Notes: generated by a model not told the origin, from the letters alone. A stretch of 35,651 nucleotides of DNA from Dehalococcoidia bacterium (GCA_030649945.1 JAUSFE010000105.1:1-35651), one strand, 5' to 3'; shown: positions 13,275 through 20,302, counted from the first letter of the stretch. Program-made: numbers and translations.

Positions 13275-15113
13275 TCAGGAGCGGCGGCCGGCGCGCAACA
13301 AGATGAGCGCGACCAGGCCCAGGGCCACGGCCAGCAGGGCGAAGGGCCCGGCTCGGGCCAGAGGATGCGCCGCCGCCCCACCGCCGTTGGCGCCGCCAAC
13401 GATAGGGCGCAGAGCGGGCGCCGCGCCTGCCTTGCCGGCAGGCAGGCCGGCGACAGACGTGGCGTCTGCGGCGGCCGCCGCCACGCCTTGCCCGGCAGCG
13501 GGCGCCGGGGCCGCACCCTCTTCGGCAAGGTAATGGGCGCGGCGCAGCGGGACGTCTTTCATGAACAGGCCAACCACGCAGGCCGCCCCGAGAACGAAGA
13601 TGGCCACGAAGAAGGCGTCCGCAATAGCCGAAGCCAGGGACTGCCGGACAGCGAACATCGTCTGGTCGAAGAGCGTCTGGCCCTGATCGCCGAGGGCGAG
13701 GAAGCTCTGCTGGATGCGCTGAAAGGCCGGTTCGTTCAGCAGGAACTGCGGGTCCTTGAGGGCACCCACCAGCCCGGGGTCCTGCACGCCGGCGGGGATG
13801 TTCTGCCGCAGGCCGGCGTTGTAGTGCGAGTGGATGAGCGAGAACATGATGGCGACGCCCATGGTGCCGCCGACGGAGCGCAGGAACTGCATGGTGGAGG
13901 TGGAGATGCCCATGAGGCGGTAGGGCACGGCGTTCTGCACCGCCAGCATGAAGAGCGGCATGGACATGCCCAGGCCCGCGCCCAGGACGATCATGTAGCG
14001 GGTGGCGTCACCCCGGGTGGAGGCGACGTCCATGGTGGAGAGCAGGTACATGCCGGCGACCATCGCCAGCATGCCGGTGAGGCCGAGCAGGCGGTAGCGC
14101 CCAACCCGCGACATGATCTGCCCCGCCGTCGCGCTGGCGATGGCCATCGCAATCATCATCGGCATCGTCACCAGGCCGGAATTCGTGGCGGATGAGCCGG
14201 TGACGCCCTGCACGAACAGCGGGATGTAGAAGAGGCTGCCAAACATGGCGAAGCCGGTGATCAGCGTGACGAGGGCGGAGACGGTGAACACGCGGTCGCG
14301 GAAGAGGGACATGGGCAACAGCGGTTCCTCCGTACGCAGCTCAGCGTACGTGAAGATCGCCAGGCCGGCGGCGGACCAGCCCAGGAAGCCGATGATCTGC
14401 GGCGAGACCCAGTCATAGCGGCTGCCCGCCCAGGAGAACGCCAGCAGCATGGGGACCACCGTGGCCACCAGCAGGAAGATGCCCCGGTAGTCCAGCTTTG
14501 GCCGCGACAGCGGGCGCACGTGGGGCATGCCGAAGAAGAGCACCGCCAGCGCCAGGGCGCCCAGCGGCAGGTTGACGTAGAACACCCAGCGCCAGCCGAC
14601 GTGGTCAGTAAGGGAACCGCCGATCAGCGGGCCGAGCACGCTGGCGGAGGCGAAGACACCGGACATGAGCCCCGCCCAGCGGCCGCGCTCGGCGGGCGTG
14701 AAGACATCGCCGACGATGGCGAAGGCGATGCCCATGATCATCCCCGCGCCGAGGCCCTGGACGACGCGGAAGGCGATGAGCTGCTCGATGTTCTGCGACA
14801 TGCCGGAGAGGGCAGAGCCCAGGAGCAGGACGAAGATGCCGGCCATGTAGAACGGCTTGCGCCCGTAGATGTCTGTGAGCTTGCCGACGATGGGCACCGT
14901 GGTGGTGGAGGCGAGCATGAAGCCCGTGCCCACCCAGGGGTAGAGCCCGAAGCCGCCTAGGTCCGCGATCACGCGCGGCATGGACGTGCCGACCACCGTC
15001 TGGTCCATGGCGGCGGTGAAAAGGCCCAGCAGGGTGCCCGCCATGACCATGACCTTGACGCGAGTCCCCATTTCCGCGATGGGCCGCATGCCGGTCTGAA
15101 CGATCGCTGCCAC
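13275..15113 (-). CDS. EmrB/QacA-type MFS drug exporter (DHA2 family)
   Basis: 612 residues, the 14-helix DHA2 type of the major facilitator superfamily, a proton-driven exporter. Visible signatures are LFTAAMDQTVVGTSMPRVIA (TM1), motif A GKLTDIYGRKPFY, and motif C VLGPLIGGSLTDHVGWRW followed by VFYVNLP. The large periplasmic loop before the last helix contains a run from GLRQNIPAGVQD to FDQTMFAVRQSL. The last ~75 residues are unusual: an Ala/Gly/Pro tail with GLPAGKAG, encoded by a dispersed repeat (13423-13448), then an additional hydrophobic stretch (FALLAVALGLVALILLRAG) and RRS at the end. The start is GTG at 15113, one base after the marR stop, so it is coupled to its probable repressor. 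Confidence 0.88.
   Translation of the reverse strand: MAAIVQTGMRPIAEMGTRVKVMVMAGTLLGLFTAAMDQTVVGTSMPRVIADLGGFGLYPWVGTGFMLASTTTVPIVGKLTDIYGRKPFYMAGIFVLLLGSALSGMSQNIEQLIAFRVVQGLGAGMIMGIAFAIVGDVFTPAERGRWAGLMSGVFASASVLGPLIGGSLTDHVGWRWVFYVNLPLGALALAVLFFGMPHVRPLSRPKLDYRGIFLLVATVVPMLLAFSWAGSRYDWVSPQIIGFLGWSAAGLAIFTYAELRTEEPLLPMSLFRDRVFTVSALVTLITGFAMFGSLFYIPLFVQGVTGSSATNSGLVTMPMMIAMAIASATAGQIMSRVGRYRLLGLTGMLAMVAGMYLLSTMDVASTRGDATRYMIVLGAGLGMSMPLFMLAVQNAVPYRLMGISTSTMQFLRSVGGTMGVAIMFSLIHSHYNAGLRQNIPAGVQDPGLVGALKDPQFLLNEPAFQRIQQSFLALGDQGQTLFDQTMFAVRQSLASAIADAFFVAIFVLGAACVVGLFMKDVPLRRAHYLAEEGAAPAPAAGQGVAAAAADATSVAGLPAGKAGAAPALRPIVGGANGGGAAAHPLARAGPFALLAVALGLVALILLRAGRRS
13423..13448. repeat. Palindromic repeat inside MFS gene
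   Basis: The sequence around CCTGCCTTGCCGGCAGGCAG forms a hairpin (GCCTGCC...GGCAGGC) and matches, in reverse complement, 16881-16908 in the midA-like gene. In both genes it is read in the frame giving GLPAGKAG, close to the C-terminus. Confidence 0.75.
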
Positions 15114-15114
15114 G

Positions 15115-15591
15115 CTACACGCCCACCCGCTGCGCGGACTCCACGTCGACCTCCTCGGTGGCGGCGACCAGGTCCCGCAGCGCGAGCACCAGGCGTTCCA
15201 GATCCTGCGGCGCCAGGCGGCCCAGGATATTGTTCATGCGGGCGCGGCCGGTGCGCTCCACCTCCTCCACCATGTCCCGTCCGGGCTGCGAGAGGCAGTG
15301 GCGGACCAGGCGCCTGTCCCCATCGTCGCTCTCCCTGCGCACGAGCTGGTTCCGCACCAGACGGTCCATGATGCGCGTGAGCGTGGACGGGGTAACGCCC
15401 AGACGCTCCGCCAGGCCGCCGGCGGAAAGGCCGTCCTCTGAGCGCAGGAGGAAGAGCACGCGCAGCTGGGTCATGGTAAGGCCAAGGCCGGCCCACGCCT
15501 CCAGACGGCCGGGGTCTGAGCGGGTGACCAGGCGGCCGAAGAGCTGGAAGGCCTCGTCGCGCAGAGACGGATCGCCTTGATTCGCGTCCAT
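15115..15591 (-). CDS. MarR family transcriptional regulator
   Basis: 158 residues. The central winged helix is evident: LTMTQLRVLFLLRSEDGLSA, then GLAERLGVTPSTLTRIMDRL (recognition helix) and VRRESDDGDRRLVRHCLSQP (wing, with the usual D-x-R-x). Dimerisation helices flank it. It precedes and almost abuts the MFS exporter gene, the classical arrangement in which MarR represses its own operon and is released by an exported compound. The ATG at 15591 has weak Shine-Dalgarno support. An imperfect inverted repeat in the divergent promoter region (15612-15648) is a candidate operator. Confidence 0.87.
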   Translation of the reverse strand: MDANQGDPSLRDEAFQLFGRLVTRSDPGRLEAWAGLGLTMTQLRVLFLLRSEDGLSAGGLAERLGVTPSTLTRIMDRLVRNQLVRRESDDGDRRLVRHCLSQPGRDMVEEVERTGRARMNNILGRLAPQDLERLVLALRDLVAATEEVDVESAQRVGV

Positions 15592-15611
15592 TAGTTGCAG
15601 TCAGTACAAAG

Positions 15612-15648
15612 TTTGATAGCTGGCAATAATTTACCACCAGCAAGCAAA
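15612..15648. promoter_or_regulatory. Candidate MarR operator
   Basis: TTTGATAGCTGG (15612-15623) and CCAGCAAGCAAA (15637-15648) are inverted with 10 of 12 matches around a 13-bp AT-rich centre, in the gap between marR (-) and the methyltransferase gene (+). Position, symmetry and AT content suit a MarR-type binding site. Confidence 0.35.
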
Positions 15649-15671
15649 TCGCGCCAGCCGCCGGTGATACG

Positions 15672-16916
15672 ATGTCGTCCGTGACTGGCGAATTCGAAGC
15701 GGCAACCGAGAACGCCGCCCTCAAGCAGGCGATCGCCGGGCGCATCCGGCGCGAGGGCGCCATCACGTTCCGGGACTTTATGGAGATGGCCCTCTACCAC
15801 CCGCAGCTCGGCTACTACTGCTCGCCGCGCGAGCAGATGGGCCGCCACGGCGATTACCTTACGAGCCCGGAGGTGAGCTCGATCTTCGGCGTGATGGTGG
15901 GCCGGCAGCTGCGCGAGATGTGGGAAGCGCTGGACCGGCCTGAGCGCTTCGATGTCGTGGAGGCCGGCGCGGGCAGCGGCGCCCTGGCGCGCGATGTCCT
16001 GCGCTGGGCAAGGGACACGGCGCCGGCGCTGTTCCAGGCGACGCACTACGCCATCGTGGAGCTCGCCGCGGCGCCGGCGGAGCGGCAGCGGGCGGCGCTG
16101 ACGGCGGAGGGCCTGGACGGGAAAGTACGCTGGACCGAGGCGCTGCCTGAGGGTAGCGAGGGCAGCATCCTGAGCAACGAACTGCTGGACTCCATGCCTG
16201 TCCACCGCGTCGAGCTGCGAAGGGGGCGGCTGCGAGAGGTGTTCGTGGGCTGGGACGGCGAGCGCTTCCTGGAGGAGCTGCGCGAGCCGTCCTCGCCGGA
16301 GATCGGGGAGTACTTCCGGCGGCTGGACCTGCTGCCGGGCGAGGGTTGCCGGGCGGAGGTGAACCTGGGAGCGCTGCGCTGGGCCGGCGAGGCCGCCCGG
16401 ACGCTGGCCCGTGGCTTCGTGCTGACGTTCGACTATGGGCACGAGGCGGCTGAGCTGTTCGCGCCCTGGCGGACTGACGGCACCTTGCTCTGCTTCTATC
16501 GCCACAACCCGAGCGCGGACCCGTATGCGCGCATCGGCAGGCAGGACATGACCAGCCACGTGGACTTCACCAGCGTGCGGCGGGCGGGCGAGGAGGCGGG
16601 GCTGCGCACCCTGGGCATGGCCTCGCAGTCGGAGTTCCTCCTGGGCCTGGGCATCGGCGAGGCCCTGGGGTCGCTCACCCCCAACCCCCGTTCGGCGGGC
16701 CCCGGGCAGGCCTCTCCCACCGGGCGGGAGCGGCGGGAAGGCGAGGGCACGGCGTCGCTCGAGGAGTACTACGCCCGGCGGCGGGCCGTGACGGAGCTGC
16801 TGGACGCCGGCGGCCTGGGGCGCATCCGCGTGCTGGTCCAGGCGAAGGGAGTGCCGGCGGTCGCGCTGACGGGTCTGAGGGGCCTGCCTGCAGGCAAGGC
16901 AGGCGGGGCGGACTGA
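15672..16916 (+). CDS. SAM-dependent methyltransferase, MidA/NDUFAF7 family
   Basis: 414 residues. The family start is clear: GAITFRDFMEMALYHPQLGY, then GRHGDYLTSPEVSSIFG, the SAM-binding DVVEAGAGSGALARDVL, the SILSNELLDSMPVHRVEL block (conserved NELLD.MP) and FVLTFDYGHEAAELF. Mitochondrial NDUFAF7 dimethylates an arginine of a complex I subunit; bacterial targets are unknown. Two oddities lie at the C-terminus. One insert, LTPNPRSAGPGQASPTGRER, precedes SLEEYYARRRAVTELLDAGG. The other is a terminal GLPAGKAG-type tail. Both are encoded by repeat-like DNA. The start may be ATG 15672 or GTG 15681; the latter would place it just behind a TACGAT -10-like box (15668-15673). It overlaps the next gene by 1 bp. 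Confidence 0.85.
   Translation: MSSVTGEFEAATENAALKQAIAGRIRREGAITFRDFMEMALYHPQLGYYCSPREQMGRHGDYLTSPEVSSIFGVMVGRQLREMWEALDRPERFDVVEAGAGSGALARDVLRWARDTAPALFQATHYAIVELAAAPAERQRAALTAEGLDGKVRWTEALPEGSEGSILSNELLDSMPVHRVELRRGRLREVFVGWDGERFLEELREPSSPEIGEYFRRLDLLPGEGCRAEVNLGALRWAGEAARTLARGFVLTFDYGHEAAELFAPWRTDGTLLCFYRHNPSADPYARIGRQDMTSHVDFTSVRRAGEEAGLRTLGMASQSEFLLGLGIGEALGSLTPNPRSAGPGQASPTGRERREGEGTASLEEYYARRRAVTELLDAGGLGRIRVLVQAKGVPAVALTGLRGLPAGKAGGAD
16668..16745. repeat. Repeat-like insertion inside midA-like gene
   Basis: The segment CTCACCCCCAACCCCCGTTC to GGGCGGGAGCGGCGGGAAGG has the C-rich then G-rich inverted layout of dispersed bacterial palindromes, and is read as LTPNPRSAGPGQASPTGRER. It sits between two conserved blocks of the family and has a composition unlike the flanking coding sequence. 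Confidence 0.5.
16881..16908. repeat. Palindromic repeat at 3' end of midA-like gene
   Basis: GGCCTGCCTGCAGGCAAGGC followed by AGGCGGGG, the reverse-complement relative of 13423-13448. It is read in frame as GLPAGKAGGAD just before the stop codon. Confidence 0.7.
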
Positions 16917-17368
16917 TGGCGGAGACGGGGGACGAGGCGCCGGACTTCACCCTGCCCAGCACCCAGGGTGAGCTGCGGCTGAGCGACCTGGCGGCGAGGG
17001 TGAAGGTGTTGCTCGCCTTCTACGCCGAGGACAACACGCCGCTGTGCTCAAGCGAACTCTCGATGCTGAAGGACGACTACGGCATTGTGAAGGAGTTGGG
17101 CGCCCAGGTGATCGCCGTCAGCGCCGGCAGCCTGGAGTCCCACCGCCAATTCGCCGAGAGGCTCGGGGGCGTCCCCTTTGCGCTGGCCAGCGACGAGCGT
17201 CTGGAGGCGGCGCGGGCTTACGGCGTCGTCGCCGAAGACGGCAAGCGCTCGCGCCGCGCGGTCTTTGTCATCGAGGGCGGCAGGATCGTGCACGCCAACG
17301 CGTGGTTCGAGCCGGGGAACCCAGCGCAGTACGAGGCCGTCTTCCGGGCGCTGGGGCTGGAGGGGTGA
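16916..17368 (+). CDS. Peroxiredoxin (AhpC/TSA, Bcp-like)
   Basis: 150 residues of thioredoxin fold: GDEAPDFTLPSTQGELRLSD at the N-terminus, then LLAFYAEDNTPLCSSELSML, where Cys ~43 is the peroxidatic cysteine (usual motif P-x-x-x-T-x-x-C; here DNTPLC). The conserved VIAVSAGSLESHRQFAERL and RAVFVIEGGRIVHANAW blocks follow. It reduces peroxides using thiol donors; no second conserved cysteine is present, so it is probably of the 1-Cys type or uses an external thiol. Translation is coupled to the upstream methyltransferase gene by a TGATG overlap. Confidence 0.88.
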   Translation: MAETGDEAPDFTLPSTQGELRLSDLAARVKVLLAFYAEDNTPLCSSELSMLKDDYGIVKELGAQVIAVSAGSLESHRQFAERLGGVPFALASDERLEAARAYGVVAEDGKRSRRAVFVIEGGRIVHANAWFEPGNPAQYEAVFRALGLEG

Positions 17369-17396
17369 TACGATATTTGCGAACGAGGACGCAACG

Positions 17397-17651
17397 ATGG
17401 ATAAGAAACTGACGGTGGAGTTCCGCGACAAGGAAGTCTACAACGACCTCATGGAGATCGCGGGCCTCTGCAAGGAAGCTCCAGAAGAGCTACTGGTGCG
17501 CGCCTTCCGCGAGTGGGTGCAGCTCAGGGAAGACCTGGAGGATACTCGCATAGCGGAAGAGAGAATCGCTGAATACGAGCGCACGGGGGAGTCCATTCCT
17601 CACGAGCAGGTCATGAAGAAGCTTGGCCTCAAGAAGACTCCGACACGCTAG
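17397..17651 (+). CDS. RelB-like antitoxin
   Basis: 84 residues, starting MDKKLTVEFRDKEVYNDLME. It is a short, strongly charged protein with an N-terminal strand/helix part and a charged helical tail (RIAEERIAEYERTGESIPHE). It directly precedes a ParE/RelE-type toxin gene: stop TAG at 17649-17651, toxin TTG at 17652. The ribbon-helix-helix or Phd-like fold cannot be fixed from sequence; the antitoxin call comes from size and position. A -10-like TACGAT (17369-17374) and GAGG before the ATG support an independent promoter and start. Confidence 0.65.
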   Translation: MDKKLTVEFRDKEVYNDLMEIAGLCKEAPEELLVRAFREWVQLREDLEDTRIAEERIAEYERTGESIPHEQVMKKLGLKKTPTR

Positions 17652-17918
17652 TTGCACGAGGTCGCATACGAGCCGCGCGCCGAGCGAGAACTCCTCGCAC
17701 TGCCCCGCGATGTTGCCCGCCGCGTGGCAGCCGCGATCGACCGGCTCTCTGAGGAGCCGCGCCCGTCAGGCTGCCGGAAACTAAGTAGCCGCCGGGAGCG
17801 CCTGTACAGAATCCGCGTCGGCGACTACCGCGTGATCTACGAAGTACGCGACAACGAGCTCGTGATAATCGTCATCCAGGTGGCGAAGCGGGACGAAGCC
17901 ACGTATCGCGGCCTCTAA
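17652..17918 (+). CDS. RelE/ParE-family toxin
   Basis: 88 residues. VAYEPRAERELLALPRDVAR and LSSRRERLYRIRVGDYRVIY followed by EVRDNELVIIVIQVAKRDE are the standard RelE/ParE core, ending with the R-x-G-D-Y-R-V-I-Y signature and a short C-terminal strand. RelE members cleave ribosome-bound mRNA; ParE members poison gyrase. The arginine-rich core and VAKRDE end favour the RelE/YafQ-like branch. The start is TTG immediately after the antitoxin stop codon. The 3' end overlaps the convergent muconolactone-isomerase-like gene by 4 bp. Confidence 0.8.
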   Translation: MHEVAYEPRAERELLALPRDVARRVAAAIDRLSEEPRPSGCRKLSSRRERLYRIRVGDYRVIYEVRDNELVIIVIQVAKRDEATYRGL

Positions 17919-18244
17919 CCCGATCGCGTCTCCGCCAGCGCGAGCTGTTGCAGTGCCCACTTGGCGGAATCCAGCGCCCGGTCCGCCGGGATCATGGGCA
18001 CGACGTCCCAACGCAGGTAGGCCGAGAGCGGCAGGCGGTTCAGCAGGTCTGACAGCTCCTCGTTGGAGTCTACGTCCACGATAACGACGCCTGCGCGCTG
18101 CCCGATGAGCGCGCCGCCTGCCCGCACCTTTCCGTTATTCTCCAGCTGCTTGATCACCTGCCAGGTGGAAGCCATCATGCCCAGGAATTGCTCGCGCGGC
18201 ATGGGGGGCTGCTCGGCCAGTTCCGCCTTCACAAAGAACAACAT
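17915..18244 (-). CDS. Muconolactone delta-isomerase-like protein
   Basis: 109 residues with the ferredoxin-like pattern of muconolactone isomerase (CatC): MLFFVKAELAEQPPMPREQF at the start, GKVRAGGALIGQRAGVVIVD in the centre, and VDSNEELSDLLNRLPL with a closing strand WDVVPMIP. CatC converts muconolactone to beta-ketoadipate enol-lactone in catechol degradation. No other catechol-pathway gene is in the window, and many small proteins of this family have other or unknown roles. The ATG at 18244 is preceded by GAGGTAAGGTCCC on the minus strand. It is divergent from the Mo-hydroxylase operon. Confidence 0.7.
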   Translation of the reverse strand: MLFFVKAELAEQPPMPREQFLGMMASTWQVIKQLENNGKVRAGGALIGQRAGVVIVDVDSNEELSDLLNRLPLSAYLRWDVVPMIPADRALDSAKWALQQLALAETRSG

Positions 18245-18324
18245 GGGACCTTACCTCCTCTGAGAACAGCAGGATTATAGCGGAGATTCCGGCTGGAGGT
18301 TAGCGGTGGGGAGTTGGCGTTATG

Positions 18325-18360
18325 TTGTGGTGGCGTGTTCGCCCGCGCTAGAATGAGGGA
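18325..18360 (+). promoter_or_regulatory. Promoter of the molybdenum hydroxylase operon
   Basis: -35 TTGTGG (18325-18330), 18-bp spacer, -10 TAGAAT (18349-18354). The predicted start near 18361 gives a ~23-base leader containing GGAAGGA ahead of the GTG at 18384. Confidence 0.45.
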
Positions 18361-18383
18361 TACGTTTGCGGAAGGACGGTCAA

Positions 18384-19268
18384 GTGCGCGCGTTCGAGTA
18401 CTACGCCCCGGAGAGTCTGGACGAGGCCCTGGCGCTGCTGCGGCAGGGCGGGGAGTCTGCGCGCCCCCTGGCCGGGGGCACGGACCTGGTGCCGCAGATG
18501 AAAGAGAGCGCCACGCGCTTCCCTTACCCCCAGCGCCTCGTGAGCCTGGGCCGCGTGGCTGAGCTGAAGGGCATCGAGTTCACGGAGCAAGCGGGGCTGC
18601 GCATCGGGGCGGGCGCGACCATGATGGACGTCGCCGAATCGCCCAGCGTGCGCGAACGCTACCCGGCGCTGGCCGAAGGCGCCGGCGTCGTCGGCTCGAT
18701 CCAGACGATGAACATGGCGACGATCGGCGGCAACCTCTGCAACGCGGCGCCCTCGGCGGACGCGGCCCCCGCGCTGCTCGCCTATGAGGCACAAGCGGTG
18801 ATCGTGGGCCCGGGCGGACGCCGCGCCGTGCCGCTGGCGGAGTTCTTCCTGGGCCCCGGGCGCACGGCCCTGGCTGCGGACGAACTGCTGGCGGAGCTAC
18901 GGCTGCCGGTGCCGCCGGCGCAGACGGGCGCAGCTTACCGGCGACACACGCCGCGCAAGCAGATGGACATTGCCGTCGTGGGTGTCGCGGCGGTGCTCAC
19001 CCTCGAGGGCGGGCGCATACAGCGGGCCCGCGTGGCCCTGGGCGCCGTGGCCCCGACGCCGGTGCGCGCCGGGCGGGCCGAGTCGGCGCTGGAGGGCCAG
19101 CCGCCCAGCGCCGAGCTGTTCGCACGCGCTGCGGAGGCCGCGGCCGCCGAGTGCAGCCCGATCTCCGACATGCGGGGCTCGGCGGAGTTCCGGCGGCGCC
19201 TGGTGCGGGTGATGACGGAGCGCATGCTGGCGCTGGCGGCGGAGCGGGCGAAAGGGGCGAGTGCCTGA
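18384..19268 (+). CDS. Molybdenum hydroxylase, FAD-binding medium subunit (CoxM/CutM-like)
   Basis: About 294 residues. The FAD-binding PCMH domain begins VRAFEYYAPESLDEALALL and carries the two flavin loops ARPLAGGTDLVPQMK and MNMATIGGNLCNAAPSADAA. The CODH-type C-terminal domain includes RRHTPRKQMDIAVVGVAAVL. It passes electrons from the FeS subunit to FAD in xanthine-dehydrogenase/CO-dehydrogenase-family enzymes. The GTG at 18384 is preferred over the in-frame TTG at 18366 because GGAAGGA sits 7 bases before it and the family N-terminus starts there. The operon order is FAD subunit, hicA, hicB, FeS subunit, Mo subunit; it overlaps hicA by 8 bp. Confidence 0.9.
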   Translation: MRAFEYYAPESLDEALALLRQGGESARPLAGGTDLVPQMKESATRFPYPQRLVSLGRVAELKGIEFTEQAGLRIGAGATMMDVAESPSVRERYPALAEGAGVVGSIQTMNMATIGGNLCNAAPSADAAPALLAYEAQAVIVGPGGRRAVPLAEFFLGPGRTALAADELLAELRLPVPPAQTGAAYRRHTPRKQMDIAVVGVAAVLTLEGGRIQRARVALGAVAPTPVRAGRAESALEGQPPSAELFARAAEAAAAECSPISDMRGSAEFRRRLVRVMTERMLALAAERAKGASA

Positions 19269-19488
19269 ACTCCCGCGGGTCACGGCCGCCGAGGTCCGCC
19301 GGGCGCTGTTGCGAGCAGGTTGGTACGAGCATCGAGGAAGAGGAGGGCACTTGATTCTCAAGCACAGAGAGGGACCCGGGCGCGTGACACTGGCAATGCA
19401 CCCGGGACGAATTCTGCTGCCCAAGACGCTCAAGAGGATATCGGAGCAGGCGGGACTCAGCATCGAGGAGTTTACCGAGCTACTATAA
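19261..19488 (+). CDS. hicA: HicA-type mRNA interferase toxin
   Basis: 75 residues. PRVTAAEVRRALLRAGWYEH, GRGGHLILKH and RVTLAMHPGRILLPKTLKRI match the HicA (YcfA) double-stranded-RNA-binding-like fold, with the catalytic histidine in G-G-H-L/H. HicA cleaves mRNA and is neutralised by HicB. The GTG start at 19261 lies inside the end of the FAD-subunit gene (8-bp overlap), so it is translated from the metabolic operon's mRNA. It is followed by hicB after 4 bases. Confidence 0.85.
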   Translation: MPELPRVTAAEVRRALLRAGWYEHRGRGGHLILKHREGPGRVTLAMHPGRILLPKTLKRISEQAGLSIEEFTELL

Positions 19489-19492
19489 GGCC

Positions 19493-19714
19493 ATGCGAGA
19501 GTACACGATCGTCCTTGATCCGGACCCCGAGGGCAGAGGCTTCACCGTTACGGTGCCTGCCCTTCCTGGATGCATCACAGAGGGCGCCACGCGCGAAGAG
19601 GCGATAGCGAACGCGCGCGAGGCCATATTGCTCTACCTGGAGAGCCTGCTGGCCGACGGCGAAGCCATCCCTGAAGACATCCCTCGACTAGAAGTGCTGA
19701 AGGTAGCAGTGTAA
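19493..19714 (+). CDS. hicB: HicB-type antitoxin
   Basis: 73 residues: YTIVLDPDPEGRGFTVTVPA, LPGCITEGATREEAIANARE, AILLYLESL. This is the HicB/UPF0150 RNase H-like domain. No C-terminal DNA-binding (HTH or RHH) extension is present, so this short form may not autoregulate. The stop codon overlaps the ATG of the FeS subunit (TAATG), coupling antitoxin translation to the metabolic gene downstream. With hicA it is inserted precisely between two subunit genes. Confidence 0.85.
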   Translation: MREYTIVLDPDPEGRGFTVTVPALPGCITEGATREEAIANAREAILLYLESLLADGEAIPEDIPRLEVLKVAV

Positions 19715-20214
19715 TGCCCAAGCACCTCATCACCCTCACCGTCAACGGCCATCCGTACGAGATTGCGGTGGAGCCGCGCTGGACGCTGCTGGAGACGGTG
19801 CGCGAGCAGTTGGGCCTGACCGGCAGCAAGGAGGGCTGCGGCACCGGCGACTGCGGCGCCTGCTCGATGATCCTTCGAGGGCCTCAGGATGAGCGGGGCC
19901 GCCTCGTCACCTCCTGCCTGATGCTGGCGCCGGAGGCCGACGGCCGCGAGGTGCTGACGATAGAGGGCCTCGCGCGGAACGGCGCGTTGCATCCCGTCCA
20001 GCAGGCGTTCATTGACGCCGGCGGCGTGCAGTGCGGCTTCTGCACACCCGGCATGATCATGGCCGCCACCGCCCTGCTGGAGCGCAACCAGCGCCCCACG
20101 CTGGATGAGGTACGGGAAGGGCTGGCCGGCAACCTCTGCCGCTGCACCGGCTACACGAAGATATACGAGGCGGTAACAACTGCCGCCCGCCGGATGTTGG
20201 AAGAAGCACGGTAA
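19714..20214 (+). CDS. Molybdenum hydroxylase, [2Fe-2S] small subunit (CoxS/CutS-like)
   Basis: 166 residues with two [2Fe-2S] clusters. The plant-type ferredoxin cluster is in [16 protein letters not shown] with a later Cys in VTSC. The helical domain cluster is in [12 protein letters not shown] and [11 protein letters not shown]. It links the Mo subunit to the FAD subunit. The region between CGACSM and VTSC is longer than usual: [11 protein letters not shown] occurs where relatives have a short LVDG-type turn. The DNA there (19869-19895) matches the dispersed TCCTTCGACAGGCTCAGGA-type repeat, so an in-frame repeat insertion is likely. The start overlaps the hicB stop. Confidence 0.9.
   Translation: MPKHLITLTVNGHPYEIAVEPRWTLLETVREQLGLTGSKEGCGTGDCGACSMILRGPQDERGRLVTSCLMLAPEADGREVLTIEGLARNGALHPVQQAFIDAGGVQCGFCTPGMIMAATALLERNQRPTLDEVREGLAGNLCRCTGYTKIYEAVTTAARRMLEEAR
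19869..19895. repeat. Dispersed repeat inside FeS-subunit gene
   Basis: A sequence beginning ATCCTTCGAGGGCCTCAGGA then TGAGCGG, a variant of the CCTTCGACAGGCTCAGGAC elements at 32530-32565 and 32672-32698. It is read as ILRGPQDER. Confidence 0.65.
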
Positions 20215-20302
20215 TGTCACCCTGAGTGCAGCGAAGGGTCTCGGCGACCCGCCCCGCACAAGGGCCGCCCGCCGGGATTCTTCGCTCCGCTCAGAATGAC
20301 AC
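20215..20302. repeat. Palindromic dispersed repeat between FeS- and Mo-subunit genes
   Basis: The left end TGTCACCCTGAG (20215-20226) and right end CTCAGAATGACA (20290-20301) are inverted with 10 of 12 matches; AGCGAAGGGTCTC and GGATTCTTCGCT extend the symmetry. The element starts right after the stop codon of the FeS subunit and ends just before the ribosome-binding site AGAAGGGTG of the Mo subunit. Related half-copies are at 30951-31000 and 32803-32864. Confidence 0.8.
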
